Source: Nematopogon swammerdamellus
Lineage: Eukaryota; Arthropoda; Insecta; Lepidoptera; Adelidae
Length of the DNA stretch: 64,000 nt
NCBI GenBank assembly: GCA_946902875.1
Contig: OX336343.1
Location: forward strand, 23,049,596-23,113,595
Direction: 5' to 3'
The notes under the pieces: generated by a model
The model's database searches: none
The model's input: only the letters and a program-made list of their open reading frames with translations
What the model was told of the DNA's origin: nothing
Part shown: positions 32,545 to 42,153 of the stretch, piece by piece
Layout of the letters: each line of letters begins with the position of its first letter
How positions within the stretch are numbered: the first letter of the stretch is position 1
Position numbers and translations under genes: made by a program

Positions 32545-32800
32545 TATTCATACTCTTTTCGGTACATGGCGCGCATACACTGTTTAGTTTCTTTTATGGG
32601 AACCCCCTTGAATTCTTAGCTTTTTCTTATTTTTATTATTTGTTGTTATATCGGCCATAATAACACATATTGTGTGAAAATTTCAACGGGCTACCTGTTA
32701 CGGTTCAAGAGATACAGCCCTCGGACAGATGGACATACAGACAGACAGACAGACGGCGTAGGCTTAGTAATAGGGTCCCGTGCCAGATACGGAACTCTAA
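32545..32800 (+). mobile_element. TETRA element, 5'-truncated
   Basis: From TCATACTCTTTTCGGTACAT to TAGGGTCCCGTGCCAGATAC, with a GACAGACAGACAGACGGCG tract. Confidence 0.8.
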
Positions 32801-32912
32801 AAACCGCATTCAAATCGGTCCATCCGTTTGGGAGCTACGATGCCACAGAAAGACACACTCATACACACACACATTCAACTTATAACAACCCTCCGTTTGT
32901 GTCGGGGGTCAA
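32801..32912 (+). mobile_element. Fragment of the CCCCCGAC element
   Basis: AACCGCATTCAAATCGGTCC to TTTGTGTCGGGGGTCAAAAA, matching the right end of 54490-54955. Confidence 0.7.
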
Positions 32913-33299
32913 AAAAGGCAAAGGTCCCATTGTGCCCTCGTGAGACGCAACACCTATACGAAGTGTTCGCTCTGAAAGTGTTACTATAATGAACTATACA
33001 ACTCATCGATCAAGCGAGGTGACGATTTAAAAGCAGTGGTACGGTTGGGAAACAAAATTAAGTATATATACAATGTAGCGTGCGGACGAGTGTGTAGGTT
33101 TTAATTGGTTTGAATTTTACTGTGTACATTTTATGGTGTAATTATAGATAACTCGCAGTCAATAAGATTATATTGTATAAAAACATTTGCTCCTTTTATT
33201 TCGTGCTATCGGGTAAAATTAAGTTTGGTGTTAAGAAAAAAGAATATTTTAAAATCGTTCTATGTGTCATTAATTTTATTATTTCATCCGTTTATTTAC

Positions 33300-33440
33300 T
33301 CATTTGTTTTTATATAAATTTTACATAAAAAAAATTAAAAGCTAAAATTAATATAAAAACCAACGGAGTTTTCACCACCGGCGGCAGGGCGAACCCAGAC
33401 TACCGATGGTCGGGTCCCAAAGAGAGAAACCTCATTTTAT
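33300..33440 (-). mobile_element. LINE 3' tail fragment
   Basis: On the minus strand, CTCTTTGGGACCCGACCATC, a stop region and GTGGTGAAAACTCCGTTGGT match the 3' end of the LINE at 58577-59000. Confidence 0.7.
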
Positions 33441-34440
33441 TATTATTATTTTATCCAATTAATATTATTTTTACGCTGTCACAATTTTGTTTCAACAATA
33501 AATGCCTAGTTTAAAACGCTACATCATTTAAATAACTGCAAATATCTGGAAAATATTCATGGCATGTCGGCATGACATTCACACACATATATAAAACATC
33601 GATAGCTTATTGAAAACACGATTTGACTAATTTAGTAATAACCAATGATTTAGGAATGAGAGTAGATATGCGAAGGAGGCGTGTCCGCGACACGGTAATA
33701 TGGGCAGATTTCCTCATACCTATTAACGATCGATGTGTGCGTGAGCACACATGGATGCAACTCTTTGGATTGGCCAAAAATCACTGATGCGAATGTGTAC
33801 GTGCGTTCGTGTGGGTGAATTGTCATTATGTGAATTCGGAAACTAGCGACAGCGGTTGCGACACGATTGGGCGTTCATGACACATCTTCTCTCCTTCCAA
33901 AATCTTTGGTAATATAATAACGTATAGGACGTTACGTGACCTAAGTAAGGTTTTGTAAAAAAAAAAAATGATTTCATTCGTTGTTTATATTATCTTGGTC
34001 GATAGCTATTAACTTTTTTTTCAATTCGCAGTTTTGCAATAAAAAAATCAAAACAAAATTTTCGCGTGTGTGATGTGTATGAATCTTTAATATATTTTGA
34101 CTTAAAATAAAAAAGAAATTCTTCAAACAATCAAAACATAAAAAAACTGTTTCAACACACGCGCGTCTACTAGCGTGTATGCGGACGGTACCTCCGCCTA
34201 CATTAAGACCTCAATGCATGTTATTACGAGTGGCGCGGCTAATTTGTTCACTCCTATCATTATCTCGTTTATATGCGTGCTACACATTTAATGTCAACCA
34301 GCTTTATGTGCCAACCGTATATTTTAACTGTTCGCTTGAATGTTACGTTATTTTCTGTCTCTGGAAGATTTTTGAAGAATAGATGTTATGGAAATATTAC
34401 AACAAACATAAAATATGTTTTACTTAGAATGTATGTCGTC
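33441..34440. other. Intron 1: no gene recognised
   Basis: AT-rich unique sequence. A mixed patch at 33700-33900 (around GCGTGAGCACACATGGATGC) has no coding support. Confidence 0.4.
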
Positions 34441-34447
34441 TAATTTC

Positions 34448-34710
34448 GTTAGGTTTCCGTACCCCGTACGGAAGCCTATTAGTAAGCCTACGTCGTCTGT
34501 CCGTCCGTCCGTCCGAAGGCTGTATCTTTGGAACCATAACAGCTAGCTGGTTGAAAATTTCACAGAATATGTGTTATTATTGTAGATATAGTATAGTATA
34601 GATATAGTAATAATAAAAAAATAGAAAAAGTAAAAATTAATGGGCACCCCATACAAGAAACTTATTTTTACAACGTTTTTTTTTTGAGGTCCGGAAAGCG
34701 GTCAAAAATT
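34448..34710 (-). mobile_element. TETRA element, partial
   Basis: TTAGGTTTCCGTACCCCGTA, tract TCCGTCCGTCCGTCCGAAGG, then TTTCACAGAATATGTGTTAT. The head is lost. Confidence 0.8.
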
Positions 34711-35094
34711 AATTATGCATGTTTTTATGACGAGGAACTTGTACTTAGCGAGTAAGTAAGTATGAAACCATATTTCGTTTTATAGAAAGAATTATAAAAA
34801 TAAAAAAGGATTTGGACAAAATAATGGCAACTGTCAAATAAGAGACATTTTATTAACATAAATGCCTCTTGAATGATCGAGACGTTTTCATTTATAAAAG
34901 CCTTCATAAAAGCCAAAGAGATTTCAATATTTAATATGTTCTAGAGCGGGCATTGGGAACATTTTCATACAAAAACTTTGATTTCAAACATCAATTTTAT
35001 TATAACCCGTGCACCTACTGACTGAGCGACTTACGAGCGCGTAATTACGATGTTGTACCGATGTTACTACTAACTATAGACAGTTTGGAAAACA

Positions 35095-35215
35095 TACATA
35101 CATAGCGTCACGCCTGTTTCCCAGTGGGATAGCCAGAGACAACGGATCTCCACGTGCCACGATCCGGACACACATCTGCCGCCTTTTTCACTAACATAAT
35201 GTTTTTCATGTATGC
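35095..35215 (-). mobile_element. LINE 3' end fragment (CCCAGTGGG family)
   Basis: ACATACATAGCGTCACGCCT then TTTCCCAGTGGGATAGCCAG. Complement of the terminus at 22440-22527 and sister of 53752-53850. Confidence 0.7.
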
Positions 35216-35296
35216 TCGTCGGTTACGGGTACTACGGACTTGACCCTTTTTGACCACATGCCAGATCTGGTCTAGCTAGGTGTGTGCGTCTAGGGC

Positions 35297-35950
35297 AAAT
35301 ATGCTTCGTTATTCATGTCAAATGTTTCGGGAGGGTTACATACACACTCAAATAAACACGTTACGCAAAAAAAAGTATATGTTTTTAGCATTACTTTTCG
35401 ATAAATTTAACAAAACATGTTTGCTACCTAAACATTAACCTGTGTGTAACAGTAGGTAACTTTCATTGTACGGGGTCAATGACCGTACTATGTTCAAACG
35501 CAGAACAGCTGTTTGCTGTAAGTAAGTCACAAGATCACTATGATTGGTTTTTACAGCTACTTATTTGATTTTATTTTTTTGTTAGGAGAAAAAATGCTCC
35601 TATACAGGGTGTATTTAAAATGACTGCGTTCCTTTCAGGGGGTTGTTCTGTATCCTAAACTGAGTAACTTTTGTTCTACAACTTTTGGAAATTGAAAAAA
35701 AAAAAAATCACTTTCTCCATACATATATGGGCAGACCTAACCTCCAAATGTATGGGGAAAGTGAATTTTTTTTTTTGGAAATTCCAAAAGTTGTAAAACA
35801 AAAGTGGCTCAGTTTAGGATACAGAACAACCACCTGAAAGGAACGCAGTCAGTTAAAATACACCCTGTATACGTATGTTTTTTCTTACGTAAAGTGTTGA
35901 GTGCGTATGTAACCCTCCCGAAGTTATTGACATGAATAACGAAGCGCCTT
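35297..35950. mobile_element. Foldback element with a second foldback nested inside
   Basis: Outer arms of about 80 bp: CTTCGTTATTCATGTCAAAT..CGGGAGGGTTACATAC on the left, their inverse at 35880-35950. Inside lies the separate inverted repeat at 35606-35868. Neither encodes a protein. Confidence 0.75.
35606..35868. mobile_element. CAGGGTG-type foldback element, nested
   Basis: TACAGGGTGTATTTAAAATG on the left and CATTTTAA-like inverse ending CACCCTGTA on the right. Arms of about 110 bp share CTGTATCCTAAACTGAG and its complement. TA flanks both ends. Confidence 0.8.
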
Positions 35951-36429
35951 ATATTTGGAAACATTTGTAAGTAATATTTTTTATACAATAGGTACCTTAC
36001 ATGAGACAGGATTTTTGTCGATGACATATTATGAAGCGTCTAGAGTTAAAAGTTGTTAATTGTAAAAAAAAAAAAATATTAAAATGACCTTACGCAATGA
36101 CATGGAATAATTGACGGCGGTCACTAGCGCCTACACACGGTTACAGTGAGTGACGAGTGACAAGACGACAACTCGTCAATTGCCTTATTTTCTCTGACGA
36201 CCTTACAATTAGTAGAATGCCCGTTTATTCAAACAGAGTTTCTATATTACATAACTTTCTCATTAGTCATGAATATGTTGCCATCAACATATTCGGATAT
36301 GTTGAAGCTATTAGCAATTATTATCTAAACGTATATTATACAATTATTGTCTACATAGCTATTAGCAATTATTCTCTACAGGAGTAGTGCCAAGTAACAT
36401 TACAATACAACGCAATTTCACTTTCTTCT

Positions 36430-36473
36430 AGAATAGAATAGAATAGAAAACAGAATAGAAAATAGAATAGAAT
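36430..36473. repeat. (AGAAT)n microsatellite
   Basis: AGAATAGAATAGAAAACAG units immediately before an HPX insertion. Confidence 0.85.
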
Positions 36474-36474
36474 G

Positions 36475-36818
36475 TACCGTGTGGGGCCGGTACTTAAAAA
36501 GAATAGCCTCACTGCATCTCTCCCCGTGCATGTCGTAAAAGGCGACTAAGGGATAAGGACAAGATGCCATGCTAAAGGGCGACAGGCTCGCCACCTCTCA
36601 CCTTGGCATGGTACTTCCACCGAGTCATGCAGCAGGTGGCTCTTCGTGCCTTACTTGCTGTTTGATCGATTGAATCTTGTTCGAATAATTTGCGAAACGT
36701 GGTGGTCGGTGTTGTGCTGTAATTTACCAGAGTTCTTGCAGCACAACACCGATTACTCTGCTTACCCCGATTGTCGGGATTCAGCGTGTGTGATATGTAT
36801 GTATGTATGTATGTAGAA
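36475..36818 (+). mobile_element. HPX element, best full-length copy
   Basis: GTACCGTGTGGGGCCGGTAC to GATATGTATGTATGTATGTA. The hairpin is perfect: TCGGTGTTGTGCTG at 36706-36719 and its complement at 36739-36752, loop 19 bases. No open frame. Tail and lack of long inverted ends suggest retroposition or an unrecognised class. Confidence 0.9.
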
Positions 36819-37004
36819 AATGCCTTATTGGTCCAAGAAACATTCAACCGTAGCAAGCACATTAGAACATTTACATAAGGTGCAAAGGCGGACTTATCCC
36901 TGATAGAGATTTCTTACAGTCAACATTTGAATGTTTGATATTCGATTAATATAGTTTAATGTAAGTAGGTAGTACCAAAAGAATTGAACCTGAGATTTTT
37001 TTTT

Positions 37005-37260
37005 TTATGTAATCCGGTATGGGTTGCCGCATGCTCCGATCAGCCAATATCACCTCCGAGAAGGTAGGTGCCAAACCGGAGACTTACCTGGATTTCTGGC
37101 TATACTGGACTAGAGGAGAACACAACCGAGGCTGCTATACGGCCATCTTACATCCAGTACGTTGGTACCAACCCAGTCGGCTACAATTTGAGCCTACCAC
37201 CTAGTAAGGGGCAAGGGAAGGGACCTACAGTTTTACACCGGTTCCGAACGGTGAAGCAGC
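37005..37260 (-). mobile_element. Leu-SINE, head-truncated
   Basis: ATGTAATCCGGTATGGGTTG to GGGCAAGGGAAGGGACCTAC and ACCGGTTCCGAACGGTGAAG. Ends before the tRNA-like head; a 14-base internal gap follows GGGTTG. Confidence 0.8.
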
Positions 37261-37372
37261 AGGTGTTGTGTAGTGTTGTGCAGAATAAAGGCAAAATATT
37301 AATTAAGAATACTTATTAATAATACATGTAAGTACATGCTCTTAAATAAAAAGCTAAACTTGTCTTAAACAT

Positions 37373-37747
37373 ATACAAGTCGACTAAGGGATAAGAAAAT
37401 TCGTCAGCCTCGGTAGCTCAGTGGCGCGGTTGGTTAGTCAACTGTTATTAAGCAACGCTGAGCGCGGTCAGTGATTGGATGGGTGACCGCTCGACCGTTG
37501 GTCCCTTCCCTTCTTACCTTACTAGGTGGTAGGGTTTATCCCGGCCGGGTTGGTACTACCGCACTGAACGAAACGTCGTCGGTCGAAACGGCTATGTAAA
37601 TAGTTCGTGTTTTCCGTCCAGTTTAGTGTAGCCGACATGAAATGAAGGGAAGCACTGACATGGCACCTAGTTCACCCGGTGTTATGGGCTGACAACACGG
37701 ATGTTGTAGGTGATGTAGCCAACCGTGTCAGGTTCCATAAAAAAAAA
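37373..37747 (+). mobile_element. HPX head / 5S-SINE composite, B box deleted
   Basis: GTCGACTAAGGGATAAGAAA is joined to the SINE head TCGTCAGCCTCGGTAGCTCA, exactly as at 60227-60260. The 5S-like block ends TGACCGCTCGACCGTTGG and jumps to TCCCTTCCC, losing the B box. Body and A7 tail are intact. Confidence 0.85.
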
Positions 37748-37879
37748 TATATACATATATATACATTATTAAATAAGTTTATGAAATATTTAATTTGAAG
37801 TTGAAGCGGCATTTTATTATATTATAAAAAACCGCCGTTTGACTCAGCTTGTTTTAAAACACAATTTAAGCATTCTAAA

Positions 37880-38150
37880 AAAAACCGTTTTAAAAAACAT
37901 GGAACCGACTTCCAAAAAAACAACTAGAACTTAAAATTGTTAAATAATATTTTGATTCATATCCGGACCATTGAGTTGAAGGCGGTACGAAAGCACAAAA
38001 GGGGTCCATCTATCGATTTTAAGGTGTGCTTTTGTACCGCCTTCAACTCAATGGTCCGAATATGAATCAAAATATTATTTAACACTTTTGAGGTTGTAGT
38101 TGTTTTTTTTTTAAGTCGGGTCCATGGTTTTCAACCGACTTCAGAAAAAG
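37880..38150. mobile_element. Foldback element, about 130-bp arms
   Basis: Arms share AATATTTTGATTCATATCCG, CCATTGAGTTGAAGGCGGTA and their complements; loop around 38010 (GGGGTCCATCTATCGAT). Confidence 0.8.
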
Positions 38151-38530
38151 GAAGAGGTTCTCAATTCGACTGTATTTTTTTTTTCATTTTTCTTACCTCA
38201 GAACTTTCAACTGGTGAACCGATTTTGAAAATTCTTTTTTTCAAGATCGGATTGGAAAGCGATTACTAAAAAAAAACTGTGAAATAAAAAAATATAAAAA
38301 CCGCCTTCAAAAATGTATGATATAAAAAAAATGGAACCCTAGAATTGAAGGCGGTGCTAAAGCAAGCAAAAATAACCGACCGCCTTCAAATCAAGGTTTC
38401 ATTTTTTTTTATTTCATTAATTTTTTAAGGCGGTTTTTTTAAAGGACAGGATGGACAAACAGACCGACAGACAGACGTCATAGGCTTAGTAATAGGCTTC
38501 AGTATGGAATCGGAACTATAATAAAAACTA
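38151..38530. other. Intron 1: repeat debris before exon
   Basis: AAGGCGG stretches (38345, 38424) and a TETRA end (GACAGACGTCATAGGCTTAG, 38466-38520) without a complete element. Confidence 0.5.
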
Positions 38531-38622
38531 ATATTTCCTTTGATCTTTTGAATATGATGATAATGCATTTATACCAAAGACATTAAACTTGATTTATACT
38601 AATGAAGACTTCTTTTCCGCAG

Positions 38623-38762
38623 GTGTGGTTCCAGAATAGACGCGCGAAGTGGCGGAAGAAGGAACACACCAAAAAGGGCCCAGGCCGACCCGCTCACAAC
38701 GCCCACCCCCAGTCCTGCTCGGGGGAACCGATCCCGCCCAACGAGCTGCGCGCGAGAGAAAG
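38623..38762 (+). CDS. unc-4: unc-4 homeobox gene, exon with recognition helix and basic extension
   Basis: This 140-bp exon begins after a TTTTCCGCAG acceptor with VWFQNRRAKWRKKEHTKKGP, that is homeodomain residues 47-60 followed by the Unc-4-specific block GRPAHNAHPQSCSGEPIPPN and ELRARER. Helix 3 has W48, F49, Q50, N51 and R53, the standard DNA-contacting and core residues, with Gln at position 50. It splices in phase 0 from the 16671-16843 exon across 21.8 kb and ends at AG|GTGAAT, donating two bases of an arginine codon completed by the exon at 40065. The block after the homeodomain is shared with insect and vertebrate Unc-4/UNCX and not with Prd, Otx or Phox proteins, which fixes the family. 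A 226-bp foldback element starts 32 bp after the donor. Confidence 0.93.
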
Positions 38763-38794
38763 GTGAATACCTATGTCGTCTTCCATGGCTTTCT

Positions 38795-39020
38795 AAAGCT
38801 AGAAACTCATTGGGCCCACGTACGCTACGCACGCGTACGTGGGCGCGTCGGTCTCCATACATTTTATATGGAAGAGTGCAGCACGCAGTGTGTCGCGTAG
38901 CGTAGGGTGGCGTGGGCGCAATGAAACTGCGTGCTGTACTCTTCCATATAAAATGTATGGAGACCGACGCGCCCAGATTCGCGTGTGTGGCGTACGTGGG
39001 CCCAATGAGTTTCTAGCTTT
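38795..39020. mobile_element. Foldback element next to the unc-4 splice donor
   Basis: Arms of about 97 bp: AAAGCTAGAAACTCATTGGG at the left and its complement at 39001-39020. Both carry GTCTCCATACATTTTATATG or its inverse. It begins 32 bp after the exon donor at 38763. Confidence 0.85.
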
Positions 39021-39059
39021 ACTGTCTCGTCTCAGCAGTTAGAATTCAAAGTTGTTCAG

Positions 39060-39428
39060 ATTTTTTTTTTATGGAAACTATGACACGGTTGGCTGAATCG
39101 CCTACATCATCCGTGATGTCAGCCCATAACACCGGATGAATTAGGTGCCATGTCAGTGCTTCCCTTCGGTCGTGCCGGCTACACTGAACTGGACGGAAAA
39201 CACGAACTATTTACATAGCCGTTTCGACCGACGTTTCATTCAGTGCGGTGGTTTCAACCCGGGCGGGTTGAACCCTACCACCTAGTAAGGTATGAAGGGA
39301 AGGGACCTACAGTTTAAAGTAGAATCCGAACCACCGTCAGCCTCCAACGGTCGAGCGGTCACCCATCCAAGTACTGACCGGCCCAGCATTCAGTCGACTG
39401 TCTGCACAGCTGAGCTATCGAGGCTGAC
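39060..39428 (-). mobile_element. 5S-SINE, near full-length, in intron 2 of unc-4
   Basis: From the T run and ATGGAAACTATGACACGG to GCTATCGAGGCTGAC. Part of the 5S-like block is deleted (GACCGGCCCAGCATTCAGTC). Confidence 0.85.
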
Positions 39429-39480
39429 AGGAGGTTCTTCCTGTTATATCGCATTTCATTTCATACGCCTGTGATTTCGA

Positions 39481-39819
39481 TGTTCAAACAGTTTCATCTG
39501 GAATCCGAACCAGGGTCAACCCCAACGGCCGGACTGCTACCCGTCAAAAGTCTGACCGCGCCCTCGTAGAAAATATAATTAGATGAGAGCAAGTAGGTGT
39601 CAGGGTTCATCCCGCCCGGGTTAGTGCCACCGCACTGAATGAAATGCTGCCGGTCGAAACGGCTATGTAAATAGTTCGTGTTTTCCGTCCAGTTCAGTGT
39701 AGTCGATATGAAATGAAGGGAAGCACTGACATGGCACCTAGTTCACCAAGGTGTTATGGGCTGACATCGCAGATGTAGTAGGTGATGTAGCCAACGGTGT
39801 CAGTTATCATAAAAAAAAT
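39481..39819 (+). mobile_element. 5S-SINE fragments in intron 2
   Basis: 39481-39565 is a diverged minus-strand head fragment. 39597-39819 is a plus-strand core and body (GGGTTAGTGCCACCGCACTG to GTGTCAGTTATCATAAAAAA). Confidence 0.75.
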
Positions 39820-40064
39820 CTTTTCAAGTATCTCTAGATCTCGACTGGTCCATAGTTACATGTGTCTACACAACAAGAAACATTTCCTTTGTAAATTTAG
39901 CCACGCTACCAATTGCGTGAAAACGTTTGCGCGCGCACTCACACTTAAATTGTAAAATTGCGACGTTTTCAAACGAATTTCACGCTAGCAACGTTTACAA
40001 CTTCCTTCTTAATTCGGACCACCGTTGTGTTGTTCCCCTCAACAACTGTGCCTTTCGCCCGCAG

Positions 40065-40593
40065 GGCGAGAAGAAGAAAGAAGCTGGCGAAGGCTTTGGA
40101 TCGACAAGCGCGCAAGCTGCGAGCCAAGGGCATCACCGTCGATCTCGAAGCCCTCAAGCAGGAATACCTGGCCCAGCACCGCAACAGCGGCCTCTTCTCC
40201 GACTCCGACACGGAGATGGACGGCGAGGAAGGCATGATCGACGTCGTCGGCGGCGACTCCGGCAACGACTCCGGCCCCGAAGACTTCTCACTCTCCAACA
40301 GACTCAGAGCTCCCTCTGGAGCGGACGTCCTGAACTCGAGTCACAACTCGGACAGTTCCGCGTCGGACGCCCACTCCGGTAGAAACTTCAGTCCGACGCC
40401 CGAACCGCAGCCGGCGTTCTTCAATCATTTCGCCGCGGCCGCTGTGGGGAAGTTCGAGAAGTTCGATTTCGATTCCGGCAGAGCGGTGTCCTTGGATTTG
40501 AGCGGCGGCGGCGCCAGCGTAGACCGCGACATGAAGAACGGCGCGACGAGGAAACACAATCCTTTTAGCATAGAGTCCTTGCTCAACACGTGA
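40065..40593 (+). CDS. unc-4: unc-4 homeobox gene, terminal coding exon
   Basis: The exon follows the acceptor CTTTCGCCCGCAG and completes the split arginine codon to give GARRRKKLAKALDRQARKLR and AKGITVDLEALKQEYLAQH. This basic, probably helical block is conserved in insect Unc-4 (recalled family knowledge). Next comes an acidic Ser/Asp-rich tract (FSDSDTEMDGEEGMIDVVGG, GNDSGPEDFS), a Ser/Asn-rich stretch, an Ala run (FAAAAVGKF), and a C-terminus ending NPFSIESLLNT before TGA at 40591-40593. NPFSIESLL resembles the Engrailed-homology (eh1) motif F-S-I-x-x-L/I-L used to recruit Groucho; fly Unc-4 is known to act with Groucho. High third-position GC sets the exon apart from its AT-rich surroundings. 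Visible total across the three exons is 279 residues. No frameshift or internal stop was seen. Confidence 0.93.
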
Positions 40594-40792
40594 AGGGTCG
40601 CGCGCTGCGCAGTTTGCAATAATATAAGAAGCAATGCAGCATGAGCATTCGAATTACTTTGTTTGAGTATACAGATTTTTCACAGTTATTTTACCTCTGA
40701 CACACGTCATTGTATCTTCCGCGAGGTTGACACCACTTGCTGTCACTAGTACTACGGTCCTAAAAAGGGTTACTTGCTATTAATATTTTAAC
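40594..40792 (+). other. Probable start of the unc-4 3' untranslated region
   Basis: The sequence after the stop codon is AT-rich and unique until a LINE fragment begins near 40793. No AATAAA was seen in this 200-bp stretch. The first AATAAA, near 41201, lies in the retroelement tail, so the true polyadenylation site is unresolved. Confidence 0.4.
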
Positions 40793-41230
40793 AGCAAGAA
40801 AAGCTGGTGCCGCTGCTGAGGCTGCAGCGCTAGTGAAGCATAATCATTATATTGTAATAGCACAAAATTATGAAATGATTGCTTTCGCTGTGGAAACATT
40901 AGGTCCCTGGTCAGCTGAAGCAAAGTCTCTCTGCAAGGATTTAGGCAGTCGACTGATAGAAGTGTCCGGGGAGGCCCGAGCTGGGGCCTACCTCTCTCAG
41001 CGCATTAGTCTGGCCATACAGAGGGCTAATGCGCTGAGTGTCTTTGGAACTTTCCCTGGATCGGTCGGTATGGATGAGATTTTTTATTTATCAACCTGAT
41101 TTACAGATCTCATTCATATCACTGGTCCGGGGTTGTTCTTTTTTCTTTTATATGTATAGTTTAATGAAATCACTCTGTATACTTCTAAAACAATATTGCA
41201 ATAAAGACTCTTTCCCATATTTTACCCGTG
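40793..41230 (+). pseudogene. LINE C-terminal fragment (ETLGPWSAEAK type)
   Basis: One frame gives SRKAGAAAEAAALVKHNHYI, FAVETLGPWSAEAKSLCKDL, GSRLIEVSGEARAGAYLSQR and ISLAIQRANALSVFGTFP, then a stop. ETLGPW..EA..L and QR.SLA.QR.NA match the C-terminal tail of an animal non-LTR reverse-transcriptase polyprotein; a relative is at 51236-51720. It lies 200 bp after the unc-4 stop and ends with AATAAAGACTC near 41201. 5'-truncated. Confidence 0.75.
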
Positions 41231-41267
41231 GTAACTAGTGGATATTATGTATAAGTACCTGTTGTAT

Positions 41268-41395
41268 TTGTAGTGATAAGTCCACCTTTGCGCACTCCTG
41301 CATTTCTTGTTTCTTGTCGTGTACTGTTCTTCTTTCAATTTGTGTGCAATATAGAGTTTATATTCTATTCTATTCTAAAAATATGTTCAAATATT
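41268..41395 (+). mobile_element. Retroelement 3' tail with ATTCT repeats
   Basis: TGATAAGTCCACCTTTGCGC to TATTCTATTCTATTCTA, inverse of 21515-21640. Confidence 0.65.
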
Positions 41396-42136
41396 TCGTA
41401 CAGGGAAATAGTACGAACCAATTATGGTAACACAGAGCTCAGGTTAGCCAACTTGATGGCTAGAGGTAAAATAACTGTGAACGGTCTATAGAATCTGTCT
41501 TCTCTGGATGTTCGGTTAGCGCTTGTGTGATTGACTTATTTACATAAAGTCGAGCAGCATTTGAACGATTTCCAATTTCTTTAAACATACTTCATTAAAC
41601 ATGATGCATCTTTTAACGTGTTATTTGGTATTACGCAGTGAGTATTTTATAACATGGATTAATCTCCTTTTTGTACGTGTATATTAGCATAAAAGAGCAT
41701 TCTAAATTTAAAAAATTAAGACCGGTACTTCTCAGAATCTATCATTTGCCCCATACAATTTGACTAAAAAAAATAAATTATAAGTCGAAGCCATACTGTT
41801 TTAAAAATTCCTTTAAATGTCGCTGAATAATAATTTGTCATATCGTCACAACTCGACAAAGTGCAGCGGTAGGTACCTATAGTTAATTTAATTGAAAACA
41901 TATCTTGTGTACATAGTTGAGCCATACAGTGTAATATAAATGTATGTAAATTGTCAATAATTTAAACCTATTTATTTAAACATAATCTTTTACGACAATG
42001 AAACTAGCAATGAAACGAAGACACCTTTATAGTTTTCCCCACGTGTTGAGATATTTATTGTTTTAAAGCTTTAAAGCAACTGTCTGTAATAGTCATCGAG
42101 GTATATTCCTAGAAGAATGCACTAACGAAACATTTT
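41396..42136. other. Downstream of unc-4: no feature recognised
   Basis: AT-rich unique sequence. Confidence 0.4.
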
Positions 42137-42153
42137 TAAGGCGCGTAGTAATC

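Noticed and set aside
40793..41099. Conserved host gene downstream of unc-4
   Set aside because: The ETLGPW..EA and QR.SLA.QR motifs match a repeated LINE C-terminus, also present at 51236-51720.
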